A DNA stretch of 64,000 bases, from assembly GCA_024689485.1 (NCBI GenBank), contig JAILDK010000037.1:1-64000 (forward strand), written 5' to 3'. The position numbers were made by a program, and so were the translations under genes. A model generated the notes under the pieces. It was not told where the DNA came from. It saw only the letters and a program-made list of their open reading frames with translations, and made no database searches. This DNA comes from Fibrobacter sp. Its GTDB lineage: Bacteria; Fibrobacterota; Fibrobacteria; Fibrobacterales; Fibrobacteraceae. How positions within the stretch are numbered: position 1 is the stretch's first letter; each line of letters opens with the position of its first letter. Below are positions 51,864 through 58,977 of this stretch, piece after piece.

Positions 51864-52397
51864 ATGTCAACACCAAAGAAAACCACAACAAAAGTGACGA
51901 AGGGTACACAGTGCGCAAAGTGCGCTCCGAAGGCGAGCACGAGCACCAAGACCACCGCAAAAACCGCCACCAAGACTGCAGAAAAGACTGTTTCGGCTAA
52001 GAAGACCGCTGCAAAGGTTGCTCCGGCCAAGAAGACCGCTGAAAAAGCGACTGCAAAGAGCACTGTCAAGAGCTCCGCTAAGAGCGCTGTCAAGGCTTCC
52101 GCAAAGGCAACCGTGAAGAAGACCGCTCCGAAGGCTTCCAAAAAGGCTCTCGAAGAAGTCGTGTTCAACGTCTACTCCCCGGATTCCAAGTCCGTCGAAG
52201 TCGCTGGTGAATTCAACAACTGGACCCCGGCCAAAATGAAGAAGGGCGAACAGGGCGTGTGGAGCATCAAGCTGAAGCTCGCCGCAGGTACTTACCAGTA
52301 CAAGTTCGTTTTCGATGGCAGCTGGGAAATCGACCAGGCTAACCCGAACCGTGTTCCTGACGGTCAGGGTGGCGAAAACAGCGTCAAAAATGTCTAA
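51864..52397 (+). CDS. Histone-H1-like Lys/Ala-rich tail fused to a CBM48 (glycogen-binding-type) domain
   Basis: 177 residues. Residues 1-95 are a low-complexity tail of Lys, Ala, Thr and Ser with repeated AKKTA and SAK units, like bacterial H1-type nucleoid proteins, plus one CAKC pair (Cys17, Cys20). Residues ~97-177 are an early-set/CBM48 domain (VEVAGEFNNWTPAKM, GTYQYKFVFDGSW), the fold that binds alpha-glucans in AMPK-beta and branching enzymes. There is no catalytic domain and no signal peptide. The last eight bases overlap the start of lysA. Whether it binds DNA, glycogen or both is not known from sequence. Confidence 0.75.
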   Translation: MSTPKKTTTKVTKGTQCAKCAPKASTSTKTTAKTATKTAEKTVSAKKTAAKVAPAKKTAEKATAKSTVKSSAKSAVKASAKATVKKTAPKASKKALEEVVFNVYSPDSKSVEVAGEFNNWTPAKMKKGEQGVWSIKLKLAAGTYQYKFVFDGSWEIDQANPNRVPDGQGGENSVKNV

Positions 52398-53652
52398 TCC
52401 GATCTTTACGGAAAAAACAATTCGAGAGGGTGTCGCAAACTACGGCACCCCTTTTTGGCTTTATGACCGAGCAACGATCGAAAAGCGCGTTCAGGAACTC
52501 AAGTGCTTCGATACCGTTCGTTTCGCTCAAAAGGCTTGCCCGAACCTTTCCATCATTTCGATTGTCCGCAAAGCCGGTGCAGTCGTAGACGCCGTCAGCG
52601 CGGGAGAAATTGTTCGTGCTCTCCGTGCGGGCTATAAAGGTGGCGAAAGCGATAAGCAGGTCCCGCAGATCGTTTATTCTGCAGACATTTTCGACCACGA
52701 TGCGATTGAGCTCGTGAAAAAGTACAACATCCATGTGAACGTCGGTTCTGCGGATATGATCCAGCAGCTCGCCGACGCAGGCGTTCGTTCGAACCTGACT
52801 CTCCGCGTGAACCCGGGCTTTGGCCACGGTCATTCGAAGAAGACGAATACGGGCGGACCGCTTTCGAAGCACGGCGTTTGGCATTCCCAGTTGAAGGACT
52901 GCGTGAAGCTCGCCCAGGCAAACGGCATGTGGATTACCGGTCTGCACATGCACATCGGCAGCGGTACGGATTTTGAACACCTCGCCACGGTCTGCGACGC
53001 CATGCGCGACGCCTCCCGTCGTCTCGGTTCCCATATCCGCATGATTTCTGCCGGCGGCGGCCTTCCGATTCCGTACAAGGAAGAAGAAAAGGGCAACCGC
53101 ATCGATGTTCAGGCCTATTACGACCTTTGGGACAAGACCCGCAAGGACATCGCCCAGTCCGTCGGTCACGACGTGGCTCTCGAAGTCGAACCGGGCCGCT
53201 ACATTGTCGCCGAAAGCGCCGTTCTCGTCGCTGAAATCCGCGCCGTGAAGAAGCAAGAAGACAAGCTCTTCTACCTCGTCGACGCAGGCTTTAACGATCT
53301 CGTCCGCCCGTCCTTCTACGGATCTTACCACGGCATTTCGATCGTCTCCAAGGACGGTCGTGAACTCGGCCCGGAACAGGATGTGATCGTCGCAGGCCCG
53401 CTCTGCGAATCCGGTGACGTCTTTACGCAGGAAGAAGGCGGCTACGTGGTCACACGTAAGCTCCCGACCGCCCAGGTTGGCGACTTCCTCGTTCTGCACG
53501 ACGCAGGTGCTTATGGCAGCGCCATGTCCAGCAACTACAACAGCCGCCGTTTTGCTCCGGAAATTCTCCAGAACAACGGCAAGCTGGAAGTCATCCGCGA
53601 ACGTCAAACGTTCGACCAATTGATGGAAAACGAAAAGATCGTGACCCTTTAA
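52390..53652 (+). CDS. lysA: Diaminopimelate decarboxylase
   Basis: PLP-dependent fold-III decarboxylase that makes lysine from meso-diaminopimelate, 420 residues. The PLP lysine lies in RFAQKACPN. Other family blocks are HMHIGSGTDF, SAGGGLPIPY, VEPGRYIVAES, DAGFNDLVRPSFYGSYH and GPLCESGDVF. The DAGxNDLxRP and GPLCESGD blocks favour diaminopimelate over ornithine or arginine as substrate. The ATG at 52390 overlaps the end of the CBM48 gene by eight bases. A terminator follows. Confidence 0.87.
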   Translation: MSNPIFTEKTIREGVANYGTPFWLYDRATIEKRVQELKCFDTVRFAQKACPNLSIISIVRKAGAVVDAVSAGEIVRALRAGYKGGESDKQVPQIVYSADIFDHDAIELVKKYNIHVNVGSADMIQQLADAGVRSNLTLRVNPGFGHGHSKKTNTGGPLSKHGVWHSQLKDCVKLAQANGMWITGLHMHIGSGTDFEHLATVCDAMRDASRRLGSHIRMISAGGGLPIPYKEEEKGNRIDVQAYYDLWDKTRKDIAQSVGHDVALEVEPGRYIVAESAVLVAEIRAVKKQEDKLFYLVDAGFNDLVRPSFYGSYHGISIVSKDGRELGPEQDVIVAGPLCESGDVFTQEEGGYVVTRKLPTAQVGDFLVLHDAGAYGSAMSSNYNSRRFAPEILQNNGKLEVIRERQTFDQLMENEKIVTL

Positions 53653-53683
53653 TTGCGGATACAGTTGTTAAGCTTATCACACA

Positions 53684-53722
53684 CCCCGCTTCAAAGCCTT
53701 TCTTTGGAGCGGGGCTTTTTTA
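53684..53722 (+). terminator. Intrinsic terminator after lysA
   Basis: CCCCGCT-TC-AAAG pairs with CTTT-GG-AGCGGGG (53684-53714, 13 paired positions with one wobble), followed by a run of six T. Confidence 0.85.
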
Positions 53723-53759
53723 TATTTCACGCATCCATTAACACACAAGGAAGGAATTT

Positions 53760-54524
53760 ATGACTCTTCTCAAAAGATCTATTGCAGAAGCGATTGGTAC
53801 GTTCTGGCTCGTGTTCGGCGGTTGCGGTGCAGCTGTCCTCGCTTGCGGCGTTCCGAACACCGGTATCGGCTACGTGGGCGTTTCCCTCGCCTTCGGTCTC
53901 ACGGTCCTCACCATGGCTTATGCTATCGGTCACATTTCCGGTTGCCACCTGAACCCGGCTGTCACTCTCGGCCAGGTCGCTGGCGGTCGCTTCCCGGCGA
54001 AGGAAGCTCCGGCCTACATCATCGCTCAGGTGATCGGCGGCATCATCGCTGCAGCTGTTCTTTACGCGATCGCTTGCCCGGATCTTTCCGCTGGCATTGG
54101 CGCTTTTGCAACGAACGGTTGGTCTGACATGGCGAATGCAAACGGCTTGAACGCTTTCGGCGGTAAGGTCTTCGGTATGGGTTCTGCATTCCTCATCGAA
54201 ATGGTTCTTACGGCTGTGTTCCTCTTTGTGATCATGGGCGCAACGGATGGCCGCGCTCCGGCTGGTTTTGGCCCGATCGCCATCGGCCTCTGCCTCACTT
54301 TGATTCACCTCATCAGCATTCCGGCAACGAACACCTCTGTGAACCCGGCCCGTTCTACGGCTGTCGCTGTGTTCGTCGGCGGTATGGCTCTGAAGCAGCT
54401 TTGGCTCTTCTGGGTCGCTCCGATTCTCGGCGGTGTGATCGGCGGTGTGGCTTACAAGTTCCTCGCCGAAAAGAAGTGCTGCTGCGGCGACAAGTGCTGC
54501 TGCGAAAAGAAGGAAGAAGCTTAA
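53760..54524 (+). CDS. Aquaporin (AqpZ-like) with Cys-rich C-terminal tail
   Basis: Inner-membrane water or small-solute channel, 254 residues, six helices and two half-helices. The pore motifs are HLNPAVTLG and [11 protein letters not shown]. The Arg after the second NPA is kept, as in water-selective members. The C-terminus ends [17 protein letters not shown], with six Cys in an eleven-residue tail that resembles a metal-binding or redox element. GGAAGG precedes the ATG. It is flanked by terminators on both sides, so it is a single-gene unit. Confidence 0.92.
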   Translation: MTLLKRSIAEAIGTFWLVFGGCGAAVLACGVPNTGIGYVGVSLAFGLTVLTMAYAIGHISGCHLNPAVTLGQVAGGRFPAKEAPAYIIAQVIGGIIAAAVLYAIACPDLSAGIGAFATNGWSDMANANGLNAFGGKVFGMGSAFLIEMVLTAVFLFVIMGATDGRAPAGFGPIAIGLCLTLIHLISIPATNTSVNPARSTAVAVFVGGMALKQLWLFWVAPILGGVIGGVAYKFLAEKKCCCGDKCCCEKKEEA

Positions 54525-54551
54525 GCTTTTCTCTCAGATAGAATGCACAAG

Positions 54552-54579
54552 AGCTCTGCGGAAACGCAGAGCTTTTTTT
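54552..54579 (+). terminator. Intrinsic terminator after the aquaporin gene
   Basis: A perfect 9-base stem AGCTCTGCG/CGCAGAGCT with a GAAA tetraloop is followed by seven T. Confidence 0.92.
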
Positions 54580-54630
54580 GTAAGCACGATAGAACTAATC
54601 CGCACCTCACGACTTATCTATATTTTTCCT

Positions 54631-55590
54631 ATGCTCAACACGTCCCTTTGCTACATCGAACAAAACGGTTCTTACCTTCTTCTGCACCGCATCAAAAAGA
54701 AGAACGACATCAATCACGACAAGTGGATTGGAATCGGCGGAAAGTTTGAAGAGGGCGAAAGCCCGGAAGACTGCATTCGACGCGAAGCCCGTGAAGAAAC
54801 AGGCTTAGAGCTCACAAACCTCAAGTACTGCGGCATCGTCACGTTCATCAGTGACGGTATGAACGAAGTCGAATTCATGCACCTTTTCAAGGCGACGGAA
54901 TTCACCGGCAAAATCAAGGAATGCGACGAAGGCACCCTCGAATGGATTCCCAAGGAAAAGTTCGCAGAGCTTCCCCATTGGGACGGCGACCGCATCTTTT
55001 TAACGCTCCTCGACCGCGAACTGCCCTTCTTCTCATTAAAGCTCACCTACAAGGGCGACGTACTCCAAGAAGCGCTTTTGAACGAAAAACCGGTGGACCA
55101 TCACGACTTCGCCTACGGCACGCTCGCCGCGTTCCCGCCGATGCGCCGCAAGGACCGTGAAATGTCTGTAGAAGCGGCTTCGGACATTTTGAAGACCGGC
55201 GAATACGGCATCTTAGCCACGCAAAATTCCCTCGGCTACCCCTACGGAATTCCGCTGAATTACGCATTCGACGGAAAGCACATCTGGTTCCACGGGGCAA
55301 AAGGCGCGGGCGAAAAAGTCCAGGACTTTGCAAAAGATTCCAAGGTGAGTTTTACCGTCGTCCGCGGCACGGAGCTTCACCCAGAAAAATTCAGTACCGC
55401 ATTCGAAAGCTGCATCGTCTTTGGGCGCGTTCACCCGGCAGAAGATCCGAAGGTCGGCTTGCGCCTTTTGATCGACAAGTACAGCCCGGAATACAAGGAT
55501 GCGGGCGAAGCCTATATCGAACGCGCCGTTTCGCATACGGGCGTTTACCGCATCGAAATCGAACATATCAGTGGAAAAAAGCACCTTTAA
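54631..55590 (+). CDS. Nudix hydrolase fused to a flavin-binding split-barrel (PNPOx/NimA-like) domain
   Basis: 319 residues. Residues 1-~150 are a Nudix domain with an intact box (GGKFEEGESPEDCIRREA then REETGLEL) like 8-oxo-dGTP diphosphatases. Residues ~170-319 are a pyridoxamine-oxidase-like split barrel (SDILKTGEYGILATQ, YPYGIPLNYAFDG, HIWFHGAKGAGEKV) of the type that binds FMN and includes the nitroimidazole-resistance NimA group. The start at 54631 follows the aquaporin terminator. The longer in-frame reading from 54445 runs through the terminator and is rejected. A detoxification or oxidative-damage role is inference. Confidence 0.82.
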   Translation: MLNTSLCYIEQNGSYLLLHRIKKKNDINHDKWIGIGGKFEEGESPEDCIRREAREETGLELTNLKYCGIVTFISDGMNEVEFMHLFKATEFTGKIKECDEGTLEWIPKEKFAELPHWDGDRIFLTLLDRELPFFSLKLTYKGDVLQEALLNEKPVDHHDFAYGTLAAFPPMRRKDREMSVEAASDILKTGEYGILATQNSLGYPYGIPLNYAFDGKHIWFHGAKGAGEKVQDFAKDSKVSFTVVRGTELHPEKFSTAFESCIVFGRVHPAEDPKVGLRLLIDKYSPEYKDAGEAYIERAVSHTGVYRIEIEHISGKKHL

Positions 55591-55608
55591 CAGGCTATAT
55601 TTAGCCGC

Positions 55609-56208
55609 ATGGGTTTAAAACTTTTTATCTCGATTTTAACACTGCTGACGGTGGGGGCTTTTGCCCAAAATTCCATTTGGAATCAGCCGATTTCTTCGAC
55701 GAAGCATCCAGCGGAAACTCCGATCGAACAGCCGACCGAAAACGGTTCCTGTTCAGCCGACACCGCGGAAGCCGAACCGGAAGAAACTTTCATCATCTTC
55801 ACCAAAAATAAACGTGTGGAAAAAATGTCTGTCGCAGAATATTTCGCCGTCGACAGCGTCGAAATTTACGACAAAAGAATTGCCCGTACCGAAAGAACGC
55901 AAGATAGACTTTCCACGATGGGAACCGTTTTTATTTCCATTGGGGTCGTCGCGATCGGCTCAAGCATTTATTTTTTCAGCTCGGATGAAGACGAAAGAGG
56001 CGCTATAGCCTTGCTGGTTGCAGGTTACTCGATTACACCGGGCATTATCCTTGGCTGCATCAGTCGAAGTAAAGGGACTCGGTTAGATCAGCTCCGTCAA
56101 AGTCGGGACGCCTACATTCGAAAGAAGGAAGCGTATCAAATTTCCATTGCACCGACATTCCAATTGCAAAACCAGTCAGCGGGCGCACGCCTTTCTTTGA
56201 ACTTCTAA
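55609..56208 (+). CDS. Exported/membrane hypothetical protein
   Basis: 199 residues. A signal peptide (residues 1-19) is followed by a Pro/Glu/Thr-rich segment, a short region EKMSVAEYFAVDSVEIYDK, two hydrophobic helices (about 103-120 and 128-146) and a C-terminus ending in alternating residues (AGARLSLNF). I recognise no family. It lies 18 bases after the Nudix fusion gene, so the two may form an operon. It converges on the ClC gene with a 9-base gap. Confidence 0.55.
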   Translation: MGLKLFISILTLLTVGAFAQNSIWNQPISSTKHPAETPIEQPTENGSCSADTAEAEPEETFIIFTKNKRVEKMSVAEYFAVDSVEIYDKRIARTERTQDRLSTMGTVFISIGVVAIGSSIYFFSSDEDERGAIALLVAGYSITPGIILGCISRSKGTRLDQLRQSRDAYIRKKEAYQISIAPTFQLQNQSAGARLSLNF

Positions 56209-56217
56209 TTGGGAATT

Positions 56218-57957
56218 TTAACGTTTCGCATTTTCACGTACAACGCGGTCATACGTGTTCATGATGGTCGAAGACGGAAGAATGCCGAGGATCTTTCCTT
56301 CGGTATTTTTCACATAGACTTCACTCAGCGAATGTTTGAGCATGAACTTCATCGCCGTGTGCAGATCCGCACTGGCCGGGAGCAGCGGAGAATATGTAAC
56401 GCAGTCGGCGACGAGCAGAACCGTTTTGCCGCCTTCGATCGAGACGATGTTGCGAAGGACCAGGTTCCAGTCTAAAATGCCGACGTAGCTGCCCTTTTCA
56501 AAGACCGGGTACGAGTGTACCAGTGCGGAATCCGGATGTTCCACGTTGAAGGTGTTGATGTCCCGTTCCGCTTCGTGAATCGTTCGGGAAGAATCGAGTT
56601 CGAGCACGAGGGACTTTTGCATCACCGATTCCACAGGAATGGTGCGGAGAAGGTCCGGATCCATTTCCAGGCGATGCGCCGGCGAAGAGAACTTGTTCAG
56701 CACCTGACTCCGGTATATGCTCCACTTGCGGCTAAAAGCCACGTGCATCACCGCCGCAATCATGATTCCCGGCAAAAGCTGATAGCTGCCCGTCATTTCG
56801 CAAACCATCACAACGCCCGCAAGCGGCGCCTTCGCCGAACCCGCAAAGAACGCTCCCATGCCCACCAGCGCCATCGCACCGGGCGCCGCCAAGGTTCCAG
56901 GCGCCACCGTTTCAATCGCAACCGCAAACGCGGCGCCGATTACACCGCCCAAAAAGAGCGACGGGCCAAAAACGCCACCGGCGCCACCGCTACCGACCGT
57001 AAACGACGTCGCCAAAATTTTTGCAATCACAAGGCCAAGCAAAAAGAGAACCGAAGGCGCACTCGCCGGATCTGCAAGGCGCGTCATGCTTTCCACGTAA
57101 TCCCAAGTACCGCCCATCGCCTGCGGAATCAAAAGCGCAACGGCTCCGCACAAAAGTCCGCCGATCGCAGGCTTTGCCCAGTTCGGAATTTTCCACGCCG
57201 TAAAAAAGTCTTCGACCTTATAATAGCACTTCACATACAAAAACGAGAACGGCACACACAAAAGTCCCAGCACCGCGCAAAAGAAGAGTTCCGTCGCATC
57301 GGCAAAGTAAAACTTCGGCACATCAAAAGCAGGCGCCGTTCCAAAGACTCCCGTGTAAACCGTAAAGCCGACGACCGAAGCGATAATCGACGTACCAAAG
57401 GAACTGCTTTCAAAATCTTCGCGGTAAAGGATTTCAACAGATGTCAGCGCACCCGCGAGCGGCGCCTTAAAAATCGAGCCTAAACCCGCTGCCATGCCCG
57501 CAAGGCCAAATTGGCGACGCACCGCACGCGTCATCTTAAAGAAGCGGCAAATCGTCGAAGCGATTCCCGAACCGATCTGCGAAACGGGGCCTTCATAACC
57601 CGCACTACCGCCACTGCCGAGCGTAATCGAACTCGCGAGCAGCTTCACAGGCGCCACGCGTTTGCGGAGCGCTCCCCCGTGATGATGAAAATTATAAATG
57701 GACCGGTCGGTTCCCTGCCCCGCCGCTTCCGGAGTCTTTGCAATCACAAACAGCAAAAGCCCCACCACAAGGCCGCCGAGCGCCGGCGCCAAAAAAATCA
57801 CAGGCCCCGAAAAGGTCTTTTGCGTAAACTCCGAAATGGATTCCAGGCACAGGCGAAAAACGACGGCGACGCAGCCCGTCACAAGCCCGATAAATGCCGC
57901 AAGCAGCATTTTCGGCATGTAAGAATTGATAATGAAGATTCGGGACAGCTTTCTCAT
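56218..57957 (-). CDS. ClC-type chloride channel/antiporter with C-terminal CBS domains
   Basis: 579 residues: a ClC membrane domain (about 15-420) and a cytoplasmic CBS pair (about 440-579). Selectivity motifs are GSGGSAGYEGP, with the gating Glu position kept, and GGAGGVFGPSLFLGG. The first motif differs from the common GSGIP form, as in the prokaryotic ClC-plus-CBS subgroup. Whether it is a channel or a proton-coupled exchanger, and which anion it carries, cannot be told by eye. Seven bases after corA on the same strand. Confidence 0.9.
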   Translation of the reverse strand: MRKLSRIFIINSYMPKMLLAAFIGLVTGCVAVVFRLCLESISEFTQKTFSGPVIFLAPALGGLVVGLLLFVIAKTPEAAGQGTDRSIYNFHHHGGALRKRVAPVKLLASSITLGSGGSAGYEGPVSQIGSGIASTICRFFKMTRAVRRQFGLAGMAAGLGSIFKAPLAGALTSVEILYREDFESSSFGTSIIASVVGFTVYTGVFGTAPAFDVPKFYFADATELFFCAVLGLLCVPFSFLYVKCYYKVEDFFTAWKIPNWAKPAIGGLLCGAVALLIPQAMGGTWDYVESMTRLADPASAPSVLFLLGLVIAKILATSFTVGSGGAGGVFGPSLFLGGVIGAAFAVAIETVAPGTLAAPGAMALVGMGAFFAGSAKAPLAGVVMVCEMTGSYQLLPGIMIAAVMHVAFSRKWSIYRSQVLNKFSSPAHRLEMDPDLLRTIPVESVMQKSLVLELDSSRTIHEAERDINTFNVEHPDSALVHSYPVFEKGSYVGILDWNLVLRNIVSIEGGKTVLLVADCVTYSPLLPASADLHTAMKFMLKHSLSEVYVKNTEGKILGILPSSTIMNTYDRVVRENAKR

Positions 57958-57963
57958 TGGGCG

Positions 57964-58884
57964 TTACTTGCGTTTACGCCAAACAAGGAGAACACCAGCC
58001 ACAGAAAGCACAAAGATCGCGACAATGATCCAGAACGAGAACGGATTTCCTTCGCCAAGGCCAAAGGGGAACTTCACGTTCATACCGAAGATACTCGCCA
58101 CAAAAGTCGGGATCGTAATAGCGATCGTGACAATATTCAAGGTTCGCATCAACTCGTTCATGTTGTTGTTCACGACACTCGCACGCGCGTCCATCAAGGA
58201 TGCAAGAATGTTTGCGTAGATTTCAGCCTGCTGCAGACTCTGACGGTTTTCAATCACGACGTCATCGAGAAGTTCTCTTTCGTTTTCGTCGAACTGCATG
58301 CCGCGTCCCATTTGGAGTTTTTTCAAAAGGGCTTCGTTCGAGTTCAACGCGCTCACATAGTAAATCAAGCCCTTGTTCAAGGTGAACATGTAGAGCAGGT
58401 ACTTGTTGTCGAGCGTGTTCTGCAACTTGTCTTCGAGTTCTTCACTGATCCGGTTGATGATCTTCAAATGTTCATTGAAGTGGTACACGGAATAGTTCAA
58501 GAGCTTAACGACAAACGTATTCAGGCTGTCGATCTTCGAAAAGCGACGGCTGTCCATCAGCGGAATTTCCGAGTCCGAAAGAAGCAGGACCCAGTCTTCA
58601 AAAACAAAGATTCCGAAAGATTCCACGCGGAATTCAAAATTATCTTCCGCCGTATAATTGCGAGGTTTCTTAAACACGATCGTCGTAAAATCGTCGTCGT
58701 ATTCCACACGCGAAAGTTCGTCATTATCGAATGCAGAGGCAATCGTGTGTTCCGCAATTTCGTACTTCTTAACAAGGGCGCCCCGCTGTTCCTGGCTGGG
58801 GCTATCCATCAACACGATGTCTGCGGAATCTTCATCCGGGGCCTTCGTGATGCGACCGTTTTCGATTTTGTAGTACTTAAGCAT
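57964..58884 (-). CDS. corA: CorA-family divalent cation transporter
   Basis: Magnesium or other divalent-cation channel, 306 residues. It has a long cytoplasmic N-terminal domain and two C-terminal helices, with the family signature FGMN after the first helix (VASIFGMNVKFPF). It ends in WRKRK as expected for CorA. It is first in a two-gene unit with the ClC gene, so cation and anion transport may be co-expressed. Confidence 0.92.
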   Translation of the reverse strand: MLKYYKIENGRITKAPDEDSADIVLMDSPSQEQRGALVKKYEIAEHTIASAFDNDELSRVEYDDDFTTIVFKKPRNYTAEDNFEFRVESFGIFVFEDWVLLLSDSEIPLMDSRRFSKIDSLNTFVVKLLNYSVYHFNEHLKIINRISEELEDKLQNTLDNKYLLYMFTLNKGLIYYVSALNSNEALLKKLQMGRGMQFDENERELLDDVVIENRQSLQQAEIYANILASLMDARASVVNNNMNELMRTLNIVTIAITIPTFVASIFGMNVKFPFGLGEGNPFSFWIIVAIFVLSVAGVLLVWRKRK

Positions 58885-58919
58885 ACAAGCCTCTCTTGTA
58901 TGGTGGACGCCAACGAGTC

Positions 58920-58956
58920 CAAAAATAAAAAAGACCTAGGGCTATGCCTAGGTCTT
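58920..58956 (-). terminator. Intrinsic terminator after secDF
   Basis: A perfect 10-base stem AAGACCTAGG/CCTAGGTCTT (58931-58956) with a 6-base loop is followed on the minus strand by TTTTATTTTT. It lies between the secDF stop and the corA start. Confidence 0.9.
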
Positions 58957-58977
58957 TCGTTCGATTTGTTCGAAAAA

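Noticed and set aside
54445-54630. Extended start of the Nudix fusion protein
   Set aside because: It would run through the aquaporin gene end and a perfect terminator hairpin. The Nudix fold begins at the ATG at 54631.
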